Below are positions 44,310 through 52,390 of a stretch of DNA of 64,000 nt, piece after piece. Below the pieces are notes generated by a model that was not told where the DNA came from, did no database searches, and saw only the letters and a program-made list of their open reading frames with translations. The stretch is from assembly GCF_900094555.1 (NCBI RefSeq), contig NZ_FMAC01000009.1:62001-126000 (forward strand), in the 5' to 3' direction. The stretch's first letter is position 1, and the number at the start of each line of letters is the position of its first letter. The DNA is from Martinezella hainanensis. GTDB lineage: Bacteria; Pseudomonadota; Alphaproteobacteria; Rhizobiales; Rhizobiaceae. Both the position numbers and the translations under genes were made by a program.

Positions 44310-46538
44310 TTATCCCGCGATCTTCGAGAAGTCGGCGACGGTGCCGGTTGCTTCGCGAATCATGCGCAGCAGCGCCAGACGATTGGCGCGGATGGCGGCG
44401 TCTTCGTCGTTGACGAGCACATCCTCGAAGAAGCGGTCGACGGGCGCGCGCAGCTTGGAAAGGGCTGCCATGGCCGAGCGGAAATCTTCCTTGGCGATCG
44501 CATCGGAGGCCTCGGCAGAGGCGGCCTTGACGGCGGCAAAGAGATCCTTTTCCGCATCGAGCTTGAGAAGAGCTTCCGAAACGCTGTCGGCGACAACCGT
44601 GCCCTTCTTCTCCTCGGCTGCCAGAAGCTGCGTGGCGCGCTTGGTGCCGGCGAGCAGGTTCTTACCGTCCTCTGACGTGATGAAGGCGGTCAGCGCTTCG
44701 ACGCGGCGGGCGATCATGAGGAGATCATCGGTCTCCGGCGTCAGCACGGCGTCGATCAGGTCATGGCGGGCGCCGAGATCGCGCAGATAGACCTTGAGAC
44801 GATCGTGGAAGAAGGCGAGCAGATCGGCATCCCTCGTGGTCGCAAGCAGCGGCAGGCGCACGCCGCGCTCCAGGAGAATGCGGACGACGCCAAGCGCGGC
44901 ACGGCGCAGCGCATAAGGATCCTTCGAGCCTGTCGGCTTTTCGTCGATCGCCCAGAAGCCGACGAGCGTGTCCAGCTTGTCGGCGAGCGCGACCGTGATC
45001 GCAACCTTGTCCTCGGGAACGCGGTCGGAAGGACCCTGCGGCTTGTAGTGATCTTCGATCGCGGTTGCGACGGAGGCGTTCTCGCCCTGCAACGATGCGT
45101 ATTTGCGGCCCATCACGCCCTGCAGCTCTGGGAATTCGCCAACGGCTTCGGTGCGTAGGTCGGCCTTCGCGAGCACGACGGCACGGTCGACCAAAGCGGC
45201 ATCGGCGCCAGTGATCTTGGCGAGGTCGGCGGCAAGCGCCCGGATGCGGGCGACACGCTCGCCCTGGCTGCCGAGCTTGGCATGGAAGGTGACGTTCAAC
45301 GCGTCGAGCTTGGCCATGCGCTGATCGAGCGGCTTCTTCAGATCGAGGCCAAACTTTTTGGCGGAGGTTTCCAGCGTTTCGAGATCGGGCAGATCGCCCT
45401 GGTCGCGCTTCCAGAAGTGCAGCGCGTCGGACAGGCGGGCGCGCACGACCTTGCCGTTGCCGTGGATGATTTCCTTGCCGCCATCCGTCGCCTGGATATT
45501 GGCGACGAGAATGAAGCGGTTGGACAAGGCACCCTCCCCTTGAGGGGGAGGGTCGGCACGCAGTGCCGGGGTGGGGTGATTTTGTTGAGACGTGAGATCA
45601 CCCCCACCCGCAGCTTCGCTACGACCTCCCCCCTCAAGGGGGAGGTGCGAGCCTTGCGGGCGCGTGACGAAACACTTCTGATTGGTCTTGATGGTCAGGC
45701 GGATGATTTCCGACGGGATCGACAGATAGTCTTCCTCGAAGGAGCCCATCAGCACTTGCGGCCACTCGACGAGTCCGGAGACTTCCTCCAGCAGGCCTTC
45801 GTCCTCGACCAGTTCCAGGCCGTTGGCGAAAGCGACATCGCGGGCATCGTGCAGAATGATGTCCTTGCGGCGCTCCGCGTCCAGAACGACATAGGCCTTT
45901 TCCAGGCTCGAGGCATAGTCCTCGAAGCGCTTGACCGTGATGGCTTCGGGCGCATGGAAGCGATGACCGTAGGTCACGTTCGAGGCGACGATGCCGTCGA
46001 TCTCGAAGGGGATCACGACGGTCTCTTCATGCTCGGTGCCGAAGGTGCAGACGATCGACTGCAGGGGGCGCACCCAGCGCAGCGAGCCGGGCTTCACCGA
46101 TGCCTTGCCCCAGCGCATGGATTTCGCCCAGGGGAAGTTTCTTATGATATCGGGCATGACCGCAGCGACAATTTCCTCCGCGGCGCGGCCGGGCTTGGAA
46201 ATGATCGCAACATAGAAATCACCCTTCTTGGGGTCGCTTTGCACCTGCGCCTCGGAAATGGAGAAGAGGCCAGCGCCACGCAGGAAGCCTTCGATCGCCT
46301 TCTCGTTGGCATCGGTGCGCGGACCCTTGCGCTCCTCGCGCACATCGGCCGAGCGCGCCGTCAGGCCGCGAATGTCGAGCGTGAGGCGCCGCGGCGTCCA
46401 ATATTCCCTGGCACCCTCATAGGAAAGACCCGCTTCGACCAGGGCATCGGTCACCAGCTTCTTCAGGTCGCCGGCAGCCTTGCGCTGCATACGGGCGGGA
46501 ATTTCCTCGGAGCGGAGTTCGAGAAGGAGATCGGGCAT
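44310..46538 (-). CDS. glyS: Glycyl-tRNA synthetase beta subunit with an in-frame repeat-derived insert
   Basis: A 742-residue beta subunit of the alpha2beta2 bacterial glycyl-tRNA synthetase. It starts MPDLLLELRSEEIPARMQRKAAGDL and has EGLSY...EYWTPRRLTLDIRGL, the usual beta-subunit N-domain, and the C-terminal anticodon-binding region. Around residues 297-337 the expected KCFVTRPQG...LSNRFILVANIQ is interrupted by about 40 residues (LPLEGGGRSEAAGGGDL...NHPTPALRADPPPQGEG) encoded by a foldback repeat at 45531-45646. Without it the length would be a normal 700. ATG 46538 follows the DUF559 stop by one base (TGACATG) and uses GAGGAA adjacent to another repeat copy. Confidence 0.95.
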   Translation of the reverse strand: MPDLLLELRSEEIPARMQRKAAGDLKKLVTDALVEAGLSYEGAREYWTPRRLTLDIRGLTARSADVREERKGPRTDANEKAIEGFLRGAGLFSISEAQVQSDPKKGDFYVAIISKPGRAAEEIVAAVMPDIIRNFPWAKSMRWGKASVKPGSLRWVRPLQSIVCTFGTEHEETVVIPFEIDGIVASNVTYGHRFHAPEAITVKRFEDYASSLEKAYVVLDAERRKDIILHDARDVAFANGLELVEDEGLLEEVSGLVEWPQVLMGSFEEDYLSIPSEIIRLTIKTNQKCFVTRPQGSHLPLEGGGRSEAAGGGDLTSQQNHPTPALRADPPPQGEGALSNRFILVANIQATDGGKEIIHGNGKVVRARLSDALHFWKRDQGDLPDLETLETSAKKFGLDLKKPLDQRMAKLDALNVTFHAKLGSQGERVARIRALAADLAKITGADAALVDRAVVLAKADLRTEAVGEFPELQGVMGRKYASLQGENASVATAIEDHYKPQGPSDRVPEDKVAITVALADKLDTLVGFWAIDEKPTGSKDPYALRRAALGVVRILLERGVRLPLLATTRDADLLAFFHDRLKVYLRDLGARHDLIDAVLTPETDDLLMIARRVEALTAFITSEDGKNLLAGTKRATQLLAAEEKKGTVVADSVSEALLKLDAEKDLFAAVKAASAEASDAIAKEDFRSAMAALSKLRAPVDRFFEDVLVNDEDAAIRANRLALLRMIREATGTVADFSKIAG
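45531..45646. repeat. GC-rich foldback element inside glyS
   Basis: A 116-base element with a terminal hairpin at each end: ACCCTCCCC-TTGAG-GGGGAGGGT (45531-45553) and ACCTCCCCC-CTCAA-GGGGGAGGT (45624-45646). Inner arms GTGGGGTGAT and ATCACCCCCAC also pair. The same layout recurs at 47045-47169, and half of it at 46552-46600. Here it is read through in the glyS frame and adds about 40 codons. Confidence 0.92.
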
Positions 46539-46539
46539 G

Positions 46540-46995
46540 TCAAGGTTCCTCACCCTCCCCTTGAGAGAGAGGGTCGGCACGGCGTGCCGGAGTGGGGTGA
46601 AAACGGTCGGCCTCTGCTAGCAAAATTTGCCGCTGCTGCACAATGGCAAATATCGTATCCAGAACAGCCTCGATCTCATCCATGACCTCGGCATTCCAGA
46701 ATCGAACAACTTGATAGCCTTCGCTCTCAAGAAAGGCCGTACGCTCGGCATCGTAACGCCTTGCCGCATCCTCGGCGTGCTGGCTGCCGTCAAGCTCGAT
46801 GATCAAGCCAATCTGATGACAGGCGAAATCCGCGAAATAGCGCCCGATCGGGACCTGCCGGCGAAAATGCGTGCCCTTGATCGGAATGCGCCACAGATGC
46901 TTCCAAAGCTTGGCTTCCGCATCGGTCGCATCGGCGCGCAGACGCCGGCTGTTGGCGATTTTAAAGCGGTCGAGCTTGGAGGGCTTCTTGGGCAC
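46540..46995 (-). CDS. DUF559 (Vsr-like fold) putative endonuclease with repeat-encoded C-terminus
   Basis: A 151-residue protein. Residues 15-120 form a DUF559 domain, a PD-(D/E)xK-related nuclease fold like very-short-patch endonucleases: DATDAEAKLWKHLW, FRRQVPIGRYFADFACHQIGLIIELDGSQH (Asp56, Glu67, Asp69, His73 are candidate active-site residues) and AFLESEGYQVVRFWNAEVM. The last ~20 residues (HPTPARRADPLSQGEG) are encoded by a truncated copy of the foldback element. The gene is bracketed by element copies at 46552-46600 and 47045-47169. It ends one base before glyS. Activity is inferred only. Confidence 0.88.
   Translation of the reverse strand: MPKKPSKLDRFKIANSRRLRADATDAEAKLWKHLWRIPIKGTHFRRQVPIGRYFADFACHQIGLIIELDGSQHAEDAARRYDAERTAFLESEGYQVVRFWNAEVMDEIEAVLDTIFAIVQQRQILLAEADRFHPTPARRADPLSQGEGEEP
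46552..46600. repeat. Half copy of the foldback element at the DUF559/glyS junction
   Basis: ACCCTCCCC-TTGAG-AGAGAGGGT (46552-46574), then CGGCACGGCGTGCCGGAGTGGGGTGA, matches the first half of the elements at 45531 and 47045 in the same orientation. It encodes the DUF559 C-terminus and sits 14 bases upstream of the glyS start codon. Confidence 0.85.
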
Positions 46996-47044
46996 AAGGA
47001 TCTCCGTGTTGCCGAAACAGCGAAATCAATAAACCGCGATATAT

Positions 47045-47169
47045 ACCCTCCCCTTGAGGGGGAGGGTCGGCCAAAGGCCGGGGTGGGGTGACCGCCGCAA
47101 CCTCCGCAGCCAGACAACAGTCACCCCCACCCGCCGCTCCGCGGCGACCTCCCCCCTCAAGGGGGAGGT
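47045..47169. repeat. Complete foldback element between DUF2207 and DUF559 genes
   Basis: A 125-base copy with end hairpins ACCCTCCCC-TTGAG-GGGGAGGGT (47045-47067) and ACCTCCCCC-CTCAA-GGGGGAGGT (47147-47169). The middle has GGTGGGGTGAC and GTCACCCCCACC arms. It fills most of the space from 49 bases before the DUF559 start (minus strand) to 6 bases after the DUF2207 stop. Confidence 0.92.
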
Positions 47170-47175
47170 GTTTGA

Positions 47176-49116
47176 CTACCAGCCGCCGCCGCCTCCACCG
47201 CCTCCGCCGCCACCGGAAAACCCGCCGCCACCTCCGCCTCCGCCGCCGAAAGCCGATGACGAACTGGAGACCGGGGCGGGAATGGTCGAGGCGATGGTGG
47301 ATGCCATGGACGAAGAGAAATCGCCGATAGTTCCACCGATATTGCCGGGGTTGAAGTTGCCGGAATACCAGAGCGGCGCGTAGGCGGCGGCTACGGTCGC
47401 GCCAGCTGCGGTAGCGAGCCAATTCTCGAAAGCGTTCGACCACGGCTTTTCCACGCCGAGAGCGACAGCATAGGGCAACAGCTTCTCGAAATGCTGCGGC
47501 GACATCTGCGGCGCGCCCTGCATGTTCATCCGGTCGCGTTCGGCGAGCGTCAGATATTGCCTGAGGCCGGCGATGCCATCCATCATCTTGCGCCCGAGCG
47601 GCGTCGGGGCGCCCATGATGAAAAAGAAGACGACGTTGAGCGCGAAAATGCCGACGATACCAGCCACCAGCGGCAACAGACCCGCCTCCCATAGCGGCAC
47701 GACCGCGGCGGCAAAGCCGTTGACGACGGCGGATACCAGGATGAAGCCGAAGAATGCACAGATCAGAACGGAAATAATGCGCTGGCCGAGACCGGCATTA
47801 TGGCGCCGGAACCTCCGGCCGATGATGCTGGTAAAGATCGTCACGAAGATCGACAGGAAGCCGGGCATGAGGATCAGCGGCACCACATTTTCATGCAGGC
47901 GACCGAAGATGATGATGGAAGCCAGGATCAGGATGGACAACGCGATGCCGCCGATGACGTAAAGCGAATTGGCCTTGTAATATTCGCCGCGATGGTCGCG
48001 CTCGATCGCGCTGCGGAACTTCGCACCCAGCCGCTGCACCGCCTCGCCGTTTTCCTTGTCGATGACGAGCGGAGAGAATGGTCCGACGGCTTGCATGAGC
48101 ACCTTGTCGCCGCCACCGAGATCGCTTCCCGCCTTGCCCGAGGGGCGGATGACCACTTTTCCCTTCAGGTCATCCAGAATGACATAGCCGCGCACAGCAA
48201 GATCGATCGCCGTTGCGGAGAATGCTGTCCAGCTGGAACTGGCGAAGCCCTTGTTGTCGATATAGTTGACCAGCGCGGGCGAAATGCCTTCGGGCGGATC
48301 CCAGCGCGGGACCATGACGCCCGCCGGAGGATCGCGGCCGACGGCGATCCAGCTGCGCATGTAATAGGCAAACAGCAGGATCAGCCCGCCGATGGCAATG
48401 ATCGTATCGAGATGATCCCGGAGGAACCAGCCCCATTGCTGGCTGCCACTCGGCGGTGTGATTGCGCCCTTCGCGAGCTTGATGGCGATCGTCAGGCCCT
48501 CGCCCGGTGCGAGCGACCTGGTTGTGACGAAGATTGCGGTATTGCCCTGCGCGATAGCGCTCGCATTCTTGCCGGTGGCGCCGAGCGGCCCGGTGAAGAA
48601 GGCAAGCTGCTGCGGCTGCACGCCATCCGGCAGCGTGACCGTCGCCTTGGCACTGACGATCGGGAACAGCCAACCATTGCCCGTCACGTTCCAATAGAGC
48701 TCGTCGTGATCGCCAAAATAGCGCATCTGGCGATTGGTGTCGTAGGTGAGACGGAAGGTATGCAGGCCAGGACTGAGGCTTCTGTCGGCGTTGCCGATAT
48801 AGATGCGCTCGCCGCCCTTGATGCGCTCGCTGTGCCAATCCTCCGGCTGCCCGTCGCGCTCGACGGACACGACCTTGAAATCCACCTCGATCTCGCGACC
48901 GCTGGCATCGGTCATCGTCAGCGGGAAATCCCGGAAGATGCCGCGGCGGATGTTTTGGCCCTCTGCATTGACGGAGATCGTCTCGACGACCCGCATGGAG
49001 CCGTCACGATTGAGGTCGATCGCCTGATCGAAGCTGGTGATGAGCTCGGCCGCCGTGACAGCCGTTGCGCAAAGCAGCAGGCACAGAGCCAGGAAGAACC
49101 CGCAAAGCCGTGTCAT
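47176..49116 (-). CDS. DUF2207 membrane protein with polyglycine C-terminus
   Basis: A 646-residue inner-membrane protein. It has a signal peptide (MTRLCGFFLALCLLLCATAVTA), an extracytoplasmic DUF2207 domain of about 200 residues (ITSFDQAIDLNRDGSMRVVETISVNAEGQNIRRGIFRDFPL), a helix near IIAIGGLILLFAYY, and two or three further helices in the C-terminal half. The end is very low-complexity: a serine run, then FGGGGGGGGGFSGGG...GGW. DUF2207 proteins often neighbour lemA, as here, with aroA between. Function unknown. ATG 49116 is preferred over GTG 49119. Confidence 0.9.
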   Translation of the reverse strand: MTRLCGFFLALCLLLCATAVTAAELITSFDQAIDLNRDGSMRVVETISVNAEGQNIRRGIFRDFPLTMTDASGREIEVDFKVVSVERDGQPEDWHSERIKGGERIYIGNADRSLSPGLHTFRLTYDTNRQMRYFGDHDELYWNVTGNGWLFPIVSAKATVTLPDGVQPQQLAFFTGPLGATGKNASAIAQGNTAIFVTTRSLAPGEGLTIAIKLAKGAITPPSGSQQWGWFLRDHLDTIIAIGGLILLFAYYMRSWIAVGRDPPAGVMVPRWDPPEGISPALVNYIDNKGFASSSWTAFSATAIDLAVRGYVILDDLKGKVVIRPSGKAGSDLGGGDKVLMQAVGPFSPLVIDKENGEAVQRLGAKFRSAIERDHRGEYYKANSLYVIGGIALSILILASIIIFGRLHENVVPLILMPGFLSIFVTIFTSIIGRRFRRHNAGLGQRIISVLICAFFGFILVSAVVNGFAAAVVPLWEAGLLPLVAGIVGIFALNVVFFFIMGAPTPLGRKMMDGIAGLRQYLTLAERDRMNMQGAPQMSPQHFEKLLPYAVALGVEKPWSNAFENWLATAAGATVAAAYAPLWYSGNFNPGNIGGTIGDFSSSMASTIASTIPAPVSSSSSAFGGGGGGGGGFSGGGGGGGGGGGW

Positions 49117-49208
49117 CACTCCCCCAAAGGATAACCGCGGCGCCGATGCCGGCGCCGCTTCACGTCAGGAATAGTTCCGCGCTCAGCCTTCCTCGCGATG
49201 GCGGAGCG

Positions 49209-50468
49209 TCAGTCTTCGTAGGTGACGCCAAGCGAAGCCAGCACGTTCCAGTAGGACGGGAAGGTCTTGGCGACGCAATCGGGGTCGAGAATGGTGATGC
49301 CGCCGATCTTGAGGCCGGCAAGGGCAAAGCTCATGGCGATGCGGTGATCGGCGAAGCTGTCGATCTCCGCCGGCAGCACCTTGCCGGCGAGGCTCGGGTC
49401 AGATGCGACGATCAGGTCGTCGCCCTCTTCGGTGCCGAGGTTCGGAACGATGCGCGATAGGCCGCTCGACAGGGCGCGGATACGGTCGCATTCCTTGACG
49501 CGCAGGTTCTCGATGCCAACGAACCGAACAGGCGTCTCGTTGAAGGCGGCAAGGACGGCGAGCGTTGGGATGGCGTCCTGCATCTGCGAACCGTCGATGA
49601 CGGCGGGTAGGTGCGGGAACTGCGAAATCAGGTCATAGGCTTTCGCATCCGGCTGCGAGAACTGTTCCGCCGGCGTGCCGAGATCGATCTTGCCACCGCT
49701 CAGCACTTCGGCTGCCCAGAGATAGGTCGCGGCGGAGGCATCCGGCTCGATCAGGAAATCGGCCGCATGATAGCCTGTCGGCTCCACCCGCCAGGCAACC
49801 GGGCTCACGCGCTCCACTTTTGCGCCGAACGCGCGCATGGCTGCAACCGTCAGATCGATGTAGCCGAGAGCGCCGATATGCTCGCCGAGCAATTCGATAT
49901 CGACAGCGCGGTCGCCGCCTGCCGCCGTCATCAGTAGCGCCGAAACATATTGGCTCGACAGGCCGCCATCGATCTGTATGCGGCTTGCCTCGAAGCGACC
50001 GGTGCCGTTGATCGTCACAGGCGGGCAGCCGGTTTCGGTGGAAGCATCGATGCCGAGCGAACGGAGCGCATCGACCAGGGGGCCGATCGGCCGCTTGCGC
50101 ATATGCGCGTCGCCATCGACAATGACCTTGCCGTCGACGAGTGCAGCAGCAGCCGTCAGGAAGCGCGTCGCCGTGCCGGCATTGCCGAGAAAAAGCGGAG
50201 CTGCCGGCGCCTGCAGCTTGCCGCTGCCGGTCACGATGAACGTGGTGTCGTCTGGCTCGTCGATGACAACGCCCATGGCGCGCAGCGCTTCGGCCATATA
50301 ACGGGTGTCGTCGCTCTTCAGCGCGCCGGTCAGCCGGCTCGTGCCCTTGGCAAGGCCTGCGAGCAGCAGCGCGCGGTTGGTGATCGACTTCGATCCCGGC
50401 GGCATGGCGCGTCCAGTCAAAGGTTTGCCGGGCGGGATAATCGTAAGTTTGGCTCTACCCATCATCAT
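49209..50468 (-). CDS. aroA: EPSP synthase, class I-like (AroA paralogue)
   Basis: A 419-residue enzyme with the two-domain EPSP synthase fold: PPGSKSITNRALLLAGLAKGTSRLTGALKSDD, LFLGNAGTATRFLTAAAAL, MRKRPIGPLVDALRSLG, and DPDCVAKTFPSYW at the end. The sequence follows the E. coli-type class I pattern, not the class II CP4-type that rhizobia usually carry for the shikimate pathway, so this is probably a second aroA. The position equal to E. coli Pro101 is Phe103 here. It makes EPSP from shikimate-3-phosphate and PEP. Three ATGs in a row at 50462-50468 make the start ambiguous. Confidence 0.9.
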   Translation of the reverse strand: MMMGRAKLTIIPPGKPLTGRAMPPGSKSITNRALLLAGLAKGTSRLTGALKSDDTRYMAEALRAMGVVIDEPDDTTFIVTGSGKLQAPAAPLFLGNAGTATRFLTAAAALVDGKVIVDGDAHMRKRPIGPLVDALRSLGIDASTETGCPPVTINGTGRFEASRIQIDGGLSSQYVSALLMTAAGGDRAVDIELLGEHIGALGYIDLTVAAMRAFGAKVERVSPVAWRVEPTGYHAADFLIEPDASAATYLWAAEVLSGGKIDLGTPAEQFSQPDAKAYDLISQFPHLPAVIDGSQMQDAIPTLAVLAAFNETPVRFVGIENLRVKECDRIRALSSGLSRIVPNLGTEEGDDLIVASDPSLAGKVLPAEIDSFADHRIAMSFALAGLKIGGITILDPDCVAKTFPSYWNVLASLGVTYED

Positions 50469-50552
50469 TCTCTTTGGTCAGTCAGGAAGGCGGCCGATGG
50501 CCTGCGGTCGGCATCCTTTACCGCCTCGTATGAAAAACCGATAGCGTAAATC

Positions 50553-51104
50553 TCAGAACTTTACCGTCGGAACGGCACGATCCGCTTCGTTGGTGATCTC
50601 AAAATAGGCCTTCTTGGCAAAGCCGAAAGGACCGGCGATGAGGTTATTCGGGAAGCTCTCGACCTTGACGTTCAGATCGCGCGCAGCGCCATTGTAATAG
50701 CGACGGGACATCTGAATTTCACCTTCCACGCCTTCCAGCGAGCGCTGCAATTCGAGGAAGTTGCTATTGGCCTTGAGATCGGGATAGGCTTCGGCAAGCG
50801 CGATCACGCGGCCCAGCGCCTGCGACAACAAGCCCTCCACCTGGCCGCGGGCCGCGACGTCCCCCGCCGGCACCGCCTGCGCCTTGTTGCGCAGCTCCAC
50901 AACCTCTTCCAAGGTCTGGCGCTCATGGCCGGCATAGCCTTTGACCGTTTCGACCAGATTGGGAATGAGATCGGCGCGGCGCTTCAACTGCACGTCGATG
51001 CCGGACCACGCCTCTTCCGCGACTTGTCGCGCGCGAACAAGCCCGTTGTAGATGAAGACGACATAGAGTGCGGCCAGCACTATGATCGCTAGAAGAATAA
51101 ACAT
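50553..51104 (-). CDS. lemA: LemA family protein
   Basis: A 183-residue protein with an N-terminal membrane anchor (MFILLAIIVLAALYVVFIYNGLV) and a helical extracytoplasmic domain. RARQVAEEAWSGIDVQLKRRADLIPNLVETVKGYAGHERQTLEEVVELRNKA and ANSNFLELQRSLEGVEGEIQMSRRYYNGAARDLNVKVESFPNNLIAGPFGF are LemA family motifs. The role is unclear. ATG 51104 has GGGGA upstream. Co-directional with glyQ upstream and aroA downstream; the DUF2207 gene two places on is its frequent partner. Confidence 0.92.
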   Translation of the reverse strand: MFILLAIIVLAALYVVFIYNGLVRARQVAEEAWSGIDVQLKRRADLIPNLVETVKGYAGHERQTLEEVVELRNKAQAVPAGDVAARGQVEGLLSQALGRVIALAEAYPDLKANSNFLELQRSLEGVEGEIQMSRRYYNGAARDLNVKVESFPNNLIAGPFGFAKKAYFEITNEADRAVPTVKF

Positions 51105-51311
51105 CTCGAATCCCCTGGGCGACTGCAACCGCAAGGACACTAGGCAGATTTGCCGGCAATGTCACCCGGCTTTAGCGATGACGGCAGCCCAAGACTGCAC
51201 CGATGCAGCCCAATCCCGGAGATCGCCGCTCAAAGTTGCCCGGAAAATATATGGCACAAGCTGTGATCCACGGAGGAGCGCATACGTAGTGCGCTCCGGG
51301 ACATTTCCGCC

Positions 51312-52271
51312 TCAAGCGGCCTGCTGGTTCCAGTTGATGCCGCCGGCATCGGTCAGCAGGAAAGCCTCGCCGCAGGCCTTGGCCAGCGTGCGCACGCGCA
51401 GGATGTAGCTCTGGCGCTCCGTCACCGAGATGACGCCGCGGGCATCGAGCAGGTTGAAGACGTGGCTCGCCTTGATGCACTGGTCGTAGGCCGGGAAGAC
51501 GCACTTGTGCAGGCGCTGGTTTTCGCTGTCGCCGGGCGCGCCGGCTGCCAGCAATGCCTGGCACTCCTTCTCGGCATCGATGAAATGGCGATGCAGCATC
51601 TCGGTATTGGCATATTCGAAATTATGCCGGGAATATTCCTGCTCGGCCTGGAGGAAGACGTCGCCATAGGTGATCTTGTCTTCGCCTTCGAGGCCGTTGA
51701 AATTCAAGTCATAGACGCTATCGACGCCCTGTACGTAGGTGGCAAGGCGCTCGAGACCATAGGTCAGCTCGCCGGCAACAGGCGCGCATTCGATGCCGCA
51801 GACCTGTTGGAAATAGGTGAACTGCGAGACTTCCATGCCGTCGCACCAGCATTCCCAGCCGAGACCCCATGCGCCGAGCGTCGGGCTTTCCCAATCGTCC
51901 TCGACGAAGCGGATGTCATGCAGAAGCGGATCGAGGCCGATCGCCTGCAGCGAGCCGAGATAGAGTTCCTGCAGGTTCGGCGGATTGGGCTTCAGGATGA
52001 CCTGATACTGATAATAGTGCTGCAGGCGGTTCGGGTTCTCGCCATAGCGTCCATCTGACGGGCGGCGGGACGGTTGGACATAGGCAGCCCGCCAAGGCTT
52101 CGGACCCAGCGAACGCAATGTGGTCGCCGGATGGAATGTGCCGGCGCCGACTTCCATGTCGTAAGGCTGCAGAACCGCGCAACCCTTGTCGGCCCAGTAA
52201 TTGTGCAGCGTCAGGATCAGCGCCTGAAAGGAGCGCTTCGGGTTCATGTGGTCGGGCACGTTGGCAGTCAT
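51312..52271 (-). CDS. glyQ: Glycyl-tRNA synthetase alpha subunit
   Basis: A 319-residue class II-fold catalytic subunit. It starts SFQALILTLHNYWADKGCAVLQPYDMEVGAGTFHPATTLRSLGPKPW, which is typical of GlyQ, and has ELYLGSLQAIGLDPLLHDIRFVEDDWESPTLGAWGLGWE and VAGELTYGLERLATYVQGVDSVYDL. With GlyS it charges tRNA-Gly. Length matches the family's roughly 300 residues. Unlike the usual adjacent glyQS pair, glyS lies 4.8 kb downstream, beyond lemA, aroA, DUF2207 and DUF559. Confidence 0.97.
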   Translation of the reverse strand: MTANVPDHMNPKRSFQALILTLHNYWADKGCAVLQPYDMEVGAGTFHPATTLRSLGPKPWRAAYVQPSRRPSDGRYGENPNRLQHYYQYQVILKPNPPNLQELYLGSLQAIGLDPLLHDIRFVEDDWESPTLGAWGLGWECWCDGMEVSQFTYFQQVCGIECAPVAGELTYGLERLATYVQGVDSVYDLNFNGLEGEDKITYGDVFLQAEQEYSRHNFEYANTEMLHRHFIDAEKECQALLAAGAPGDSENQRLHKCVFPAYDQCIKASHVFNLLDARGVISVTERQSYILRVRTLAKACGEAFLLTDAGGINWNQQAA

Positions 52272-52390
52272 GGGAACTGATTTCTTCCGCTAGCGAATGG
52301 ATTGGCGGACAGGTGCCACGGCGAGGCGAATGGGTCAAGTTTTTACTCTGCCGAGTTTGAGCGCATCGCCCGTACGCAAGCCCACAGTCT

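Noticed and set aside
45282..46685. A 467-codon frame opposite glyS and the DUF559 gene
   Set aside because: It is antisense to glyS, spans the foldback repeat only because that repeat lacks stops, and shows no domain.
45531..47169. The three repeats as a CRISPR array or transposon ends
   Set aside because: They are foldbacks with unrelated spacing, not direct repeats with spacers. No transposase is present and no clear target duplication was seen.
47054..47383. Proline-rich frame over the end of the DUF2207 gene
   Set aside because: It is the antisense of the polyglycine tail and the foldback repeat.
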